Positions 35,900 to 48,233 are shown, counted from the stretch's first letter. The stretch is DNA of 64,000 nucleotides from Hetaerina americana (GCA_022747635.1 JAKTNV010000020.1:1518501-1582500); one strand, 5' to 3'. The notes: generated by a model not told the origin, from the sequence alone. Numbers and translations are program-made.

Positions 35900-36640
35900 A
35901 GTTAGACTGGGTTTATTAACAAAAATATGTTTCCAGAATTGATACATTCACTCAAAATTCTTCGAATGAGCACCCTTGTGCGTCCACCCAACGCTGCGAG
36001 TGGGTTTTCCACGCCTCGTACGTACGCCTTCTGGAACGTAGCGTCTGTAATGCTGCTAAGCTCTCTCGTCACGGTTTATTGTGGCGCGTCCACCGAGCAA
36101 TGGTGACGTCCTTTCAGCGCGGATTTGAGACAGGGGAAGAGGAAGAAGCCTGTTGGGACAACGCCAGGGTTGGAGGGTGGTTGATGCATGGTCGAGAACC
36201 TCTCGGCAGATTCGCATGCGAGTTTTCTTTTGTTCGTCCGAGAGCAAGCGCGGCACCAACTTCGCACACACCTTTCCAATGCCCATAATTTAGGTCACAG
36301 GTTGATGCACATCACTTTTGGGGATCCAAAGTTCATCAGATCCCACGCGAACATTTAATCTGTGATCCCCGCCCAACAAAACCTTCACTCTTTCAATATT
36401 TTCGTCCCTTTTTGAGGTCGAAGGGCATCCTGAACGTTCGGGGTAGTCAACATCTTCTCTACCCCCCTAAAACAACTTGTTTGTCACTCAAAACAACCCG
36501 ATATTCTCATGGCGTTATCACCGTAAGCTGCCTCGAGCATATCATGAGTCTCTTTCCCGGTTTTGCCCAGTTTAAAGCGAAATTTGACGGTGTAAAGCCT
36601 TTTCAACAACTGACTCATGACGGAGCGTAACGAGGTCACG
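35900..36640 (-). mobile_element. Mariner family B, minus strand, central domain deleted
   Basis: Transposase begins with ATG at 36617 (minus): LYTVKFRFKLGKTGKETHDM, LEAAYGDNAM, then a decayed helix-turn-helix linker, KSDVH, and IGKVCAKLVPRLLSDEQKKT with RMRICREVLDHA. The sequence then jumps, with a frameshift, to GFFLFPCLKSALKGRHH near the C-terminus. Regions containing the first and second catalytic Asp are missing, and the third is changed (VPTGFF, where PxDFF is expected). It shares the KSDVH spacer and the LVPRxLSxEQK block with the 9481-9815 fragment. Confidence 0.8.
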
Positions 36641-38961
36641 TAATATAGGTTTCGCGAACGAGCAATCCGCTCTTTTTAAGGCTGGGAGCAAACTGCCACC
36701 GGTCTCCAGCCTTTTCCTAAGACTTCCCTCCCTCGAACCCAGTAGGAGAAACCGCCGCCCGTCCGTCCCTCTATTCGGGATGGATAAAGCCATACCAATT
36801 TTGGGACAGAACTGACACTCTTATCTTCGAATGAAGAGTTAATGAATTTTGCAAGAATATTTAGAAACGGCCCCTGTTATTGTCGCTGGGTGCCAGTGAC
36901 GAGGGAATAGAATGTGTGGAATTAGAATCACTGGAACGAGGCGCCGCAATCGTCACTGCTGGCGACTCCCCCGGGGAGCGGCGAACAGCCGTCGCGGAAT
37001 ACCGCCCGCCTATCGCGGTCGCCCGAGTGTGGGCCCACGTGGCGGCCTTCGATGTCTTCCGAGAGACATGGCCTCCCCGCCCCGGGAAGACGGGCGCCCG
37101 GGGCGAATGGCCTCGCAGAGGAGGAGGAGGATGGCGAGGACTAGTAGGGGGTGGGGTGATTGCGTTGCCAGGGTAGTGGAGGGAGGTGGTCTCGAGGGGT
37201 GCGACGAATGCGAGGGGTGAAAGACGCGAGGGGGTGGGGGGTAGAGAGTGGTTGGGTGAGGAATAAGAATGGCAAACAAGGGGATCAATGGGGAGAATTT
37301 AATGAGTGGCGGGGGGTTGGGGTATGAAAGGGCGAGGCAGGACGGGGAGATGGTACCCTCGCTCGGGAGAGGCCGCGTGGTCTTCTCCGAGGTCCACAGT
37401 GGGGGCGGGGTAAGGCAAATGTGCGGGGCTGGGTCGAAGAGGCCTTAATTGAAACGTTCTCGGCATTACTCGAATCCACGATACCCGGGGGGGGGGCGAG
37501 AAACCCCCCCCCCCGCCAGTGCCATATCGAGATAATGAAGGGTTATACAAGGGTGCTGTCGAGAGTTCTTCCTGGAAAAATGGGTCATCATAAAAAATTG
37601 TACAGAATACTGAAAAAGGATTCATGGTATATACGTTATTATACGAGTAAGTGAGTCTTGCATCCGCGTGTTCTGCCGTGTGATTCACCGGTCAAGAATG
37701 ACGTGGCCGAGTCACCGCTGGTGACTCGCCATGGACTACGGACTAGTGGTTGATTCCGAAACCCCCCCCCCTTTCCTGCCTGGAGAGGGTGTTGATAACG
37801 ACGACGGGTGACAGATTTCATCCCGGAGAAGCCAGTCTGGGACTCGAGATCAGAGAGGCAGGTTGGGCTGGGCCCCTCCTTCAGGTTGGAAGCGCCAAGC
37901 CGTGTCAAGTGATATTTGTTGTAACCTCTGTCTGCCTAGAACACATTTGATTTGGGTTAAATCGGGACCGCCGTTGAGCGCTTTTTTTAGTTCTTTCTTT
38001 TCCCCCTATTTCCATCAACGAACTCCTCTCCACGTCATAACCCACCAAACTAAAAGCCCCCGTTTACCCTCGAGGCAACCACTCGAATCGTGGGGTACTT
38101 TCTCGTGTCGCCAATATCCCCTCGAAGACGCGGGGATACGACAACACTAATCTGATGTTTTCACAAAATTTCATCTCTATCTTGATAAAGGGTAAGTATT
38201 TTTTTAACTAAACCGCGGGAACTGATTACATGAGAAAACAATGCCAAAATATACGACGATAAATACTCTGTGAAGAATTTCTTTGCATTGACCTGGACTC
38301 GAAAACAAAACCCCTAATATGGGTAGGGATTCCTGACCGGGCAGAAGCCACCTGATCGTGCAATTCTCTGGCGACAACTCGACAGCGCGAATCTTACAAC
38401 TCGAGTGCACATCGGATAGACTCGCGAATTTTTCACGGAGAAATTCTCGTAATTTAGGTGTTTAAAAGAATTCTCTATTTTAACTTTACTTTGCAACAGC
38501 TTAGCGTCCTTCGCCTGGAATTCATCATTGTTTCGATTTATTTTATACATCTTTAAAATATTTGTTGAGGTCTTTTCGCCCGTCCGTCACAAGACGGGTA
38601 TTGCGACTCAATGGCGTAGTTCATAGAAAGATATGTTTGGCAAGCATGGTGACACTACCATCATCGAAAAGATAAGGATTAGCACCAGACATCGCCGTCA
38701 TTCGCCCTGCCCCGCCCCCCTGCCCCCCCCACCGTCTCCCCCCGCCCCTCCTCCCTTCACGGGCCCCTCTCCTCCTCTCATTCCACGAAGAATTTCTACG
38801 GTGCCTCCCGTATAAGTTTCAACATTATTCCATAGCACACTAGTATATCCATCACTTACGATTAAATACTCCCTGTCATCCCTAATTCGTACACCTAATG
38901 AGAGCAGGAAATTAATTATGACTCTTCAATTGTTCCTGGCTCAACCTTGTGGAAATTCATT
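36641..38961. other. Intronic stretch with GC-rich and homopolymer segments
   Basis: 36930-37460 is GC-rich with skewed low-complexity frames on both strands. 37487-37514 is a G10-loop-C11 palindrome. No gene or transposon recognised. Confidence 0.5.
37487..37514. repeat. G10/C11 homopolymer hairpin
   Basis: Ten G (37487-37496), cgagaaa, then eleven C (37504-37514). Confidence 0.9.
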
Positions 38962-39037
38962 TTAATAAAATTAAGAATACAAAGTAACTGTGACAAAGTG
39001 ACAGTGGAAAGTTACTTTGTATTCTTAATTTTATTAA
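38962..39037. repeat. Perfect 27-bp inverted repeat with 22-nt loop
   Basis: 38962-38988 (starts ttaataaaattaagaatac) is the exact reverse complement of 39011-39037. No TA or longer target duplication flanks it. Confidence 0.95.
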
Positions 39038-39824
39038 TTATGACATTTACTACGCCCCAGAGTCCTTTAAATGCAAATGGCACATCAATTACGATTAGAG
39101 CAGTTTACCGATGCGTAGGTATTAGGAGTCGGCACTGGCATATGCGGGCACTCGGTTCTTCCGATGCCTTCTTCGATCGCAATACTAGTACTACCGTTGA
39201 CATGAGAAATCGATGCTAGGATGATTCACGGAAATACTCTTTTTGTGACTGCGAAGGAAATGTTGCCATTAGAGCCCTTTTACGACGTCATCCAACGCTA
39301 AGTCGGAGGGGCGTGCCAAGAGCGTCCCTTAGCAATTGAAAACACGGAGGGACGGAGTAAAGGGGGGGGCAGTCACGGGGGTGTCGCCGGGAGGGTGGGA
39401 AAGTCCCGGTTAATTGCGGGAAAGGAGCCATTTGAGCGAGGGGTGGGCGCCAACTCCTCGTCGACGACGTCTTGGCCCGCCCGGAGATCAACGGGGGGGG
39501 GGAAACCTCCTTCGCTCCCTCAGGAGACACTTTTTGCGCGAAGGCGCGTGAGGATGGACCCTCCCTCCCCCCACCCCCAATCGGGGGTGGATGTTTCACG
39601 ATGATGAAAACACGAAATGCGATCCACCGCCCGTTGAGCGCCGCCCGTGCAGAGCCTAATTAATACGATATATGTGCCACAGCGTTTGCTTCTTCTACGC
39701 TTTACTGAGCAGTTACATTATAAAAACTTAGGACTACGATTACATTAAGAGCACTTGTTACTTGGCTTGCGTTTATGAAGGCTCCCTGGCGGTTAGTCTG
39801 GTGCGCAGCTTCCAAAATCGAGTT

Positions 39825-39958
39825 TTCCTTGTGGCGATAACAGAAAGACAGCAATTCCACAAATAATATTCACTGTGACTCACCCGATGAAGCCACGCAC
39901 TGGTCGTGAATAAATCTTAATTTTAGAACTTCTGTGTATCTGTTATCACCACAAAGAA
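39825..39958. mobile_element. Second inverted pair of Penelope-type termini
   Basis: Left arm ttccttgtggcgataacaga (39825-39844) and the right arm, whose reverse complement reads ttctttgtggtgataacaga (39939-39958), match at 18 of 20 positions. Similarity continues inward to gtgaata around 39873 and 39906. The centre has cccgatgaagcc and ggtcgtgaataaa, reminiscent of a degraded hammerhead core followed by the A/T-rich tail seen at 27600. Weaker than the 27.5-kb case. Confidence 0.45.
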
Positions 39959-41339
39959 AAAATTCCACCGCGTAACGGCTAGCACAATGTCGAGTGTTTT
40001 TCATGCTTGGGAATGGCGCTCGCTCGCTCCCCTTTCCCTTCGGCGTCCCGGGATTCCAAACAGATGTAATCCCTTAAATTCGCGGCTGCGAATGCTCAAC
40101 TCCCGGAAGCTGTTTGGAAAAAGAGATGGCTACCTGGCAAAGCTTGAGGTCAGAGCTAAAGTGGGCCATCTATGGCTCCGGTTGGTGCCTGCCTCACGCG
40201 AACACATCCCCGCACGCCAAACCCCTCACCTCGATGCCCTTTTTCGTTCTTCGGCTTACCTAGTTCATGCGCACCGTTAAGCACCTTTCATGACCGTTCA
40301 ATTTTTTAGCTTGCTTAATTACAGTAAACATCGATTAGAAAACAAAAGTCGAAAAAAATGTAATCTTCGGCCTTCGCCCGCGAACCCCTCGTGAGAAAAG
40401 AAAGTGTTTACCAGTCGCAGGAGATTTCACTCGAAATAATTCTTCCCCGTGCACTATGTTATAAACCATGAACGGCCTCGAAGAAAGAAGTCAAAATAAA
40501 TACTCGTTTCGTGAGTTCTTGTGAGTTAATAGACGAGAGACTGGGAAATAAGTGCGAGGGAGCGCAATGGCGTGCGGAGGGTGAGTGGCAGGGAGTGGAG
40601 GTGGTGTCAAACGACACTATTTATCATTGCGATCGGTCGCATCGTTAGAGGATTATTGATAAGTTCAACCCATTGTTTGTAGTTTGCGCTACCTGCGCTA
40701 CCTGCTTGGCCCATCCATGATCCCATTCTGGTGCTAATCCCGTATGGGATTTTAAGCTTCTTTACATACTATATTTGCTGATGAGGCTGTTTTCGACGGA
40801 TGCCAATAAACAGATATCCGCTCCCGAATAATGATGTCATTTCTTCCACCTCAGTTTACTTGCTAGAAAAAGAATAGCATTCACCTTTGGTAAGAGTCAG
40901 AGTCCCGTGGATTGGGCATCATGAGGAGGTGGACACTCCCGAACCCAAATAACAGGAAGCAAAGGATTCGGCATCTCGTAACACTTTCGACCGGGCAAGA
41001 ACACAGTCAAATGTTCTTGAAAAACAGACATTGGGTGACCATTTACGTTTCACACCATGCCACATGAAAAAAATAATTAATATTTAGTTTCAAAAACGAA
41101 ATCCAACATTTTTTTGCATTCACCTACGGGGTTAGCCCTAAAAATAAGTAGAATGATTTTTTTCCGCCGACACGTACGGCTGGAGTGGGGCAATTTGTGG
41201 CAGGCAAAGTCACCACCTTCCTGGGAAAGCAACGCGACCCGTGTCGGCATTCTGCGGGCCGTTACAGTGTGCGGATTACTACTAGATTGGACCCCTGTTC
41301 GAGGATCATATTATGAGTTCAAGATGCCACGTTCCATGG
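39959..41339. other. Intronic stretch, nothing assigned
   Basis: Nothing recognised. A short direct duplication (gcgctacct) occurs at 40687-40704. Confidence 0.5.
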
Positions 41340-42010
41340 GGCTAAGATACGCGATAAAATGTTAGCCTCGGAAAATTAAGTTCGGAGACATTAACCAATG
41401 GTTAAAGGTACTGATGGAGATGGAGTTATGTCCTAAGGAATGTTTTTCCCTGGCACAAGATGTCCCTGGATGGTACAGAGGAGGTTGACGACGTAAAACT
41501 CCTTGGACGTCCGTCAACGATAATGTGCGACAAAAATATGCAAAAATTGAAAGACAGGCTCGATTCTAATCGACGCAGGAGTGTCCGAATACTAGGAGAA
41601 GAGAACAGTATTCGTAAAAACGCATTGCATCGCATGCATATAAGATATTAAGAGCCATGAGAGCCATGAGAGTGAGTTGTGTGTGTGTGTGTGTGTGCCA
41701 AGATGGCCCCTAAGGTGTGGGTCGGAAGATAGGAAGGCTGCTCGTGTGAAAATCTCTCGTTAATTCTCTTGGATCTCGCCCCATCCGCCCCAAAGACCAG
41801 GTGTGGTACCCCTAGACTTCTTTTTGTTCCCAAGAATGAAAAAGACCTTGAAAGACAACCATTTTGGAACTCTGGATAACGTCGAAGGAGCCAAGACGCC
41901 TCCCAGGAAGCCTACCGCGACTGGCGGGGGCGCTAGTACGCGGTGTGTTGACGCACCAAGGGAAGGTGCAGGAATTGAAGAATTTCAGTAATTTGTACTT
42001 TATTCTACAA
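41340..42010 (+). mobile_element. Mariner remnant, plus strand, centre replaced by GT-rich segment
   Basis: N-terminal piece around 41400-41640: WHKMSLDGTEEVDDVKLLGR, PST, then KDRLDSNRRRSVRI (helix-turn-helix). After a 150-nt unrelated stretch with a (GT)n tract at 41678-41698, the C-terminal piece begins at about 41800 with VPLDFFLFPRMKKTLKDNHF (third Asp) and ends in IEEFQ and a stop near 41990. First and second catalytic Asp are absent. Confidence 0.75.
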
Positions 42011-44507
42011 TAAATACTTTGTAACCTGGATGTATACTACTTATTTTTGTGACAAACCTCTCTGTACTTACATATTTTCGCGAGAGAATGAAATTGAAAG
42101 ATATCAATGCACAATTTTGCTATGCAACTTTAATGTTGCGGTTGCGAGCTAAATTTTTCTTCTCGTATTTCCTCACTGTACCTGAAATGCTCGTGTTTGT
42201 GTAAGAATGAAAGCATTACAAAATTGAGATGGACCCTGTGAATTCGTTCCCCCTAGTCGTCAATGCCCTTTCACTTGACTTGCAGAAGAGCGGAGAGGAG
42301 GTGCAGCAGCCTTAAACATGGCGGCAGCAGAGGGGAAGGAAGGATAGGGAGAGAGAGGATAAAAAGGCGGTCAAGCGGGGAAGAGGAGAGAACGGCCCAA
42401 AATGGCTGCAAGGGAGGAAGGGGGCGCGCGGGAATTAATAAAGAAACGCCGAACAGCAAACAAGAGAGAAGGCTGAGAGTAGGACGCGATCTGCGACACT
42501 AGTCCGGGACCGTCCAAAACTTAGGTTAAATGGCTAGAATAACCACGACAGTGAAAACCAAAGCGAAACTAGGTCATGGCCTTGAATGTACCCTTCTCAC
42601 CGATTTGCTAACGGTGTTTCGATATCCATGTTGATGGGGGAGCTCTCTCAAAGTACAACACTTTGCCCGTCGGATTATCACGTCCAATGATAATAAATCG
42701 TATATAGAATTGGCCGATTTATTTCTGCGATGAATGAAAATTACTTTTTCCAAAAAACTCCAAACTTACTCATGGTCCCGTCTGGTTCGCCATGTGCGCC
42801 ATCAATAAATGACCGTATTTTATGAATTTTCTTTTATAAATATAGGGGAAGTTGTCGATGAATAATCTTATGAACACAGTATTTCAAATTCAATTGAGAA
42901 TAACTTAAGTATAATTCTATGCACCTAAAAAAAGAGCCACCATCTGCCGAAGAGCCTAAATACTTTGGTACAGGTCGGGGGAGAGAGAGAGAGAGGAAGA
43001 GAGGGAGAGGGCTGAAGGCGGAAATGGGGTCAGGAAACAAATGCGGATGGAACAGCTGGGGAAAGATGTCTGCCAGCTCCTCGAGAGGAAGGATGATTGT
43101 GAGACGAAGGAAAATGATGCGTTTGTGGTGAGATGTCATCCGGTGCAGAGAGCTAAGATCGATGCGAAGAGGCCAGAGAGTGAGGGAGGAGATGGGGAGG
43201 CGGAGAGGTAATGACGACGAGGACGACCTCAATCGAGGAGCAGTCCCATGGTTGGCCTCATCCGTCAAAAGATGCCTCACACAAGGTTTCCATGGTTTGG
43301 ATTCGAGGAGAGAAAAATATGTTTGGAAGTGTTGGAAAGGGGAATACGGCCCATAGACAGACTGATACGCGGGACTCCTCTCCCGGGAGACTCAATACGA
43401 TGGTGCGAAGACAGGCACTTGAAATCCTTTCGGCCACGGCAAGCGCCGCGGACAATACAAGTCCAAGGGGAGCCCCGTCCAAGGCTTACCGAACTATCCA
43501 TCTCCAAAACTCGCGAACCATTCGCACTCGCATCGTCGTGGCTCCTCGCGCTTGGTCCAAAGCAGCGAGCGCCCAACGGGCAAATATCAGCGGAGGGACG
43601 CAAAAACGCCACCGCCTCGAAGGAGAGCGGACGATCGTGAAAGGGAGTGAAGACATCCGTGGAGACGGTCACCCGTCCCATCGGCCGCAACACCACGCCA
43701 ACACTATGCGGACCATGTTACCGAAATCAACGCGGTCAGTTCGTCATACGACATGATATAATTACTTCCAAAGATTTTAGAAAGATTATAACCAGAGGGC
43801 CGCTGATAATTTCCTACCGAATCATGAGGTTAACTCTACGAGGTTTGAATAGGATCCCTTGGATCCCCCGGGTCCCTAGCATTGCCAACCACCACCCACG
43901 CCTTAAAGAGAAGTCGAGGTGACAAATGAATCACGTCTGGGACCATCAATCGGTGTCCGCGAGAGGAGGGAGCGGGGGGTGGTCGGGGGCTGCTGCCTGG
44001 GGCGTGTCCACATCAGGCCCTGGACGATCCCATCCATCGAGGAGGAACCATCTCGTTCAATCGACACCCGAATTAATGCCGCCCCCCGCACGAGGGCTCT
44101 CACCTCATTCCACTTTCTTTCCTCTCTCACTCCAGGGATAGGATGAGGCCCCTCTGCCCCCTCCCTCTCCCCTCCCCCTCTCTCAAGAGGCTGCGCGCCA
44201 CAGTCGCAACGCTCCGTGGAAATCGATGGCAGTTGGCCGCTCCCACCATTCCCAACTCACCCTCCGTCCCCCCTCCCGCTGGGGCATCCCCTTCCCCCCT
44301 AATACAAGCCCCCACCCCAAACACGCACTACCTTCTTCCATTGCACACCCTCATTCTCCCCCTCCTCCTCCACCCTCTTTCACCGGCCATCTCCTCCACC
44401 ACCCCTCGTAAAATTTTTCTCTTATTTTAATTCACCAACAATGCTACAAGGAGCTACGTACTAGTTACCTCTTTTATTCGGATATATAATGGCATGCCCT
44501 CAATGGC
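42011..44507. other. Intronic stretch; low-complexity GA- and GC-rich blocks
   Basis: A GA-rich segment lies at 42260-42460 and around 42978-43015. Long open frames at 43211-43756 (plus) and 43277-43696 (minus) overlap each other and match no family I recognise, so neither is called. 43950-44400 is pyrimidine-rich. Confidence 0.5.
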
Positions 44508-44534
44508 CTACACCCAAAAGAAATTGTGAGCGTG

Positions 44535-44556
44535 TGTGTGTGTGTGTGTGTGTGTG

Positions 44557-44637
<81 letters not shown>
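44535..44637. repeat. (GT)n followed by (TA)n at the 3' end of LINE copy C
   Basis: About 11 GT units (44535-44557), then about 39 TA units (44560-44637). The TA tract directly abuts the truncated LINE 3' end (minus strand). Confidence 0.9.
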
Positions 44638-44640
<3 letters not shown>

Positions 44641-47600
44641 TACTTTCTTCCTCTACTCTTCATCCCGTCCAACATCCCTATCCTGTTCCTTCCCTTTCCT
44701 CGTTTGCCTAACATTATCCCCTCAATCACAGTCTTCAACTTCCCGCTGCCGGTCAATACCCCCTTCAGCCACTTTTCCTGCCTCCATAGGATTTCTCTCA
44801 CCAAACCTCTGTCCTCGCCCACCATACCAAGTACTTCCTCGTTTGTTTTCTTCTCTGTCCATTTCACCTTCTCCATTCTTCTCCACACCCACACTTCAAA
44901 AGCCTCCAGTCTACATCTATCCTCCTGCTTCAATGACCACTTGTCCGCGCCGTACATAGCTACGCTCCATATGCATGTTATCACGAGTCTTTTCTTAATA
45001 TCCTCACTCAATGTCCCCGTCATCAACTCCCTCCTCCTAGTGAAAGCCTCTTTACCTGGCGCAATTCTTCTCCTTACGTCCCTGCTACTTAGACCGTGTT
45101 GGTAAAAAACACTTTCGAGATACGTAAACTGTTCTACCTGCTCTAGTTTTTTCCCTCCTATTTTAATGATTAGCTAAGCCTTTTTCTTTCTAGTAAATCG
45201 CATAACCTTTGTTTTATTAATATTGATTCTCATCCCATACCTGTCGCACTGAATTTCCAATCCACGAAACGAAGGAAACGAAAGCTTGGTCATCAGCAAA
45301 CCTAACTGATTTTACGAATTCCCCGCCCACTTTCATTCCTACCTCGAGTTCTTCCCATGCCTCCTTAATCATTTCCTCTGCATACAGGTTGAACAGCAAC
45401 AGTGATAAGGGGCAACCGTGCCTTACACCTCTTCCTAACACTGCCCAACCGGACTCCCTGTTCCCCACTCGTACCTGAGCAGATTGAGAGATGTCCAGGT
45501 AGCGGATTAGCCTCCTTTCCCTCCAATCTATTCCTATTTTCTGCGATATACTCATTAGTTTTTCCCAATTCACTCCATCAAACGCTTTTTTGAAATCTAC
45601 GAAACAGGCAAATACCTCCTGATTGTGTTCTATATTCCTCTCGATTAATAATCTCATTACTGCAATGGCATCGGGTGTACATCTCCCCTTCCTAAACCCA
45701 AACTGATCATCCCCTAGGTAATCATTTTCCCTACTCTCTATCCTTTTGTTTATGATCCTGAGAATAACTTTAGCTGCGTGGGATATCAAACTTATGGTCC
45801 TGTAGTCCTCACATGATGTAGCATTTACCTTTTTCGGAATAGGAACTAAAACTGATCTCACAAAGTCTTCCGGCCAGATACCTTCCTCATAAATACTACA
45901 AATCAGCCCATATAGCCTCTTCCTCTCACATTTTCCTAAACATTTCAACAGTTCCGCGTTAATGTTATCCACCCCTACTACCTTATTTAGTTTCATCTTC
46001 CTTAATGCCCTTTCTATCTCAATGTCTTGTATGACTGGACCTAAGCTGTCTTCCTCTCCGTCATATTCTTTTTCAATGTCTAACATTGTTGGCCGAAGTT
46101 CTTTACTATACAGTTCTTCTATATACTCCTTCCATCTCTCTTGGATCTTTCCTGCGTCAACTATTACCTTACCCGCCTTATCTCTAACTGTTAGCATAGA
46201 TCTTCCTTTCTCACTTGCCGATAACAATTTAACTTTGCTGTACAGCGCACCGATTTCACCCTTCCTATACAGACTTTCTATATCCTCGCACTGCGTCTTC
46301 CACCATGCTTCTTTTGCTTTATTTGTTGCTCGCCTCAATGTATTGTCTAATTCTTTGTACTTCATTTTGCGTATATCTGTATTTACATTCTTCCATTTCC
46401 GCCGCTCATCTATCTTTGTAATCATCTCATCCGTAATCCATGGTTTCCTAATCCTTTTAGCGTTAACGGTTAAATAGTGTCTTTTACGGCTTTAGACGGC
46501 CCTTTCTTAATACTTTCCCATTTTTCTACGATGGTACTTAGCTCTTTACCATCCTCCATGAATTCCTTTACCGCCTGTTTGTATTCCTTCCTTTTCAAAC
46601 CATTTAATACTTCTACAATCCATTTTCTGACTCGCCGCCCCTGCCTTATCTTTTTGAAACGGACGCTACATTTCATAACCACTAAATTGTGGTCAGAGTC
46701 CGCATCCGCTCCCGGGAAGCTGTGGGAATTTATCACACTGTTCCTAAACCTGTGTCTAACCAGGATATAATCTGGCTGATTCCTTTCTGAGTCACCTAGC
46801 ATTTTCCATGTATACCTGCGTCTTTTGTGGTGTCTAAACCAAGTGTTGGGGATGACTAGCCCCTGTCTCCTGCAGAACTCAACTGCTTTCTCCCCGCGGT
46901 CATTCCTCGTGCCAGAACCGTGGTCCCCGACCTCATCACCATCTCTTCCTTCGCCTACCGTCGAATTCCAATCCCCCATCACTATCAAATGTTTCTCTGC
47001 AGGAACACACGCGATTATGTCCTCTAACTGATCGTTTATCGTATCGACCTCTTCTTCCTTGAGGTTCCTCGGTGGAATGTATACCTGAATAATAACCGAG
47101 TTCGTCGGTTCTGCTTTTATCTCTACTAGTAGAATTCTATCCGCTACCTGCTCTATGTTGACTATGCTACTTCCTACCTCTTCATTTAATATCATGGCTA
47201 CCCCTTGTTGGCTCTCGTCCCCGCCGCTGTATATTATTCTATACTTATACTCCAGTAATCCCCGCTATCTTTCCATCTCACCTCGCATAGACCTAAAATA
47301 TCGGTATTTCCCCTTTCCATCTCTGGCTTAACATTCACCAATTTCCCTGTCCTCATCATTTTCCTAACATTCCACGTCCCTATTCTAACTAATTTGGTCT
47401 TCTTCTTCTGCGTCTTCTGTCCTGTTGCTGCTGGTTTTCCCTTGGAAGGGTTTCGTGGGATGACGACCGCGGAAGTCTTGCCTCCCCCGCTACCGGGCAC
47501 GACACAGACCGATTGGGCCGAGCCCCGTAGTTGGCAGGACTCAAAACCTCTGTATAGTCCATCATGTTAATCTTGGGAGTGATAATTCAGACGGTTTCCC

Positions 47601-47870
47601 GTTGCCTTCCTCAATAGTGTTTTTTAACGTGACACCATCACTTACTGGCCGCCTCACTGGGGTCAGACGCCATTGCAGCCGCCTCACTGAGGAACAGACG
47701 CTGCGTGGACTACCTTTCGTTTGGCTCCCAGCTTTTGACCTATCCGGCACGGGTGACCCTACCAGGAGCAATAATTTTCACTCCCGCCAGCACAGCTCTA
47801 AAGGTCATCGGAACGCACAAGCTGTTCCATCACGTCAAGGTTGTAGTCCGAGGAGGGAGATATATTCCAA
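44638..47870 (-). mobile_element. RTE-like LINE copy C, longest copy (about 3.2 kb)
   Basis: Minus-strand LINE. 5' leader 47600-47870. Endonuclease 47500-46470 with KLVRIGTWNVRKMMRTGKL, ILGLCEVRWKDSGDYW, NSVIIQVYIPPRN, IVMGDWNSTVGEGRDGDEVG, and downstream DYILVRHRFRNSVINSHSF with DADSDHNL. RT 46425-45217 with RTISLISHAAKVILRIINKR, motif A CFVDFKKAFDGVNW, motif B GVRHGCPLSLLLFNLYAE and motif C SVRFADDQAF. A small deletion then shifts the frame, and the C-terminal part (45026-44640) has TCIWSVAMYGADKW and FEVWVWRRMEKVKW. The ORF runs into the TA tract instead of its normal stop. Endonuclease and RT are in different frames with interruptions, so the copy is inactive, though all RT palm motifs remain. 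Confidence 0.9.
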
Positions 47871-47897
47871 AGAAACTGCGGGAGATGCCGCAACAGT

Positions 47898-47940
47898 AAC
47901 TTTAACGGCTTTAAACGGCTTTAACGTAACGGCTTTAACC
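47898..47940. repeat. Short tandem repeat (aacggcttta type)
   Basis: Four imperfect copies of aacggcttt(a) between 47898 and 47940. Confidence 0.75.
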
Positions 47941-48056
47941 TCGTGGACTGTGGCGCCTTGCGCACGACTTCGAATGCCTGTGACATTGTATGTACGGTAT
48001 TTCGTCACAACATCTTGTTCCTTTAAAAGCCCCAAAAATTTCAGAGTTTAAGAGGA

Positions 48057-48165
48057 CGCCTCGGTAGCTTAAGTGGCTAAAGCACTCGACCGGATATTGA
48101 GGGATCTGGGTTCGAATCCCAGTCAAGGCGAATGATTTTTACACTCTGAAATTGTTGCATTGAGG

Positions 48166-48230
<65 letters not shown>
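48057..48230 (+). mobile_element. tRNA-derived SINE with (AT)n tail
   Basis: tRNA-like head (48058-48130), a 38-nt body (aatgatttttacactctgaa...attgttgcattgagggag) and an (AT)n tail of 62 nt (48169-48230). The body recurs as an inverted pair at 26865-26955, supporting a dispersed family. Confidence 0.6.
48058..48130 (+). tRNA. tRNA-like head of a SINE (tRNA pseudogene)
   Basis: Folds as a 73-nt cloverleaf. Acceptor gcctcgg/tcaaggc has one C-A mismatch and one G-T pair. D stem gctt/aagc, anticodon stem ctcga/ttgag, loop ccggata, T stem ctggg/cccag with loop ttcgaat. The B box ggttcgaatcc is a perfect match. The anticodon position would be GGA, but position 33 is C rather than the near-universal T and there is no long variable arm for tRNA-Ser. 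A SINE promoter head is more likely than a working tRNA. It is followed by a body also found at 26.9 kb. Confidence 0.6.

Positions 48231-48233
<3 letters not shown>

Noticed and set aside
43211..43756. 181-codon plus-strand open frame with a 139-codon frame opposite
   Set aside because: Overlapping frames on both strands and no family motif; a decayed repeat cannot be excluded, but nothing supports a gene.
48058..48130. Functional tRNA-Ser(GGA)
   Set aside because: C at position 33, acceptor mismatch, no long variable arm, and a SINE body and AT tail directly downstream.
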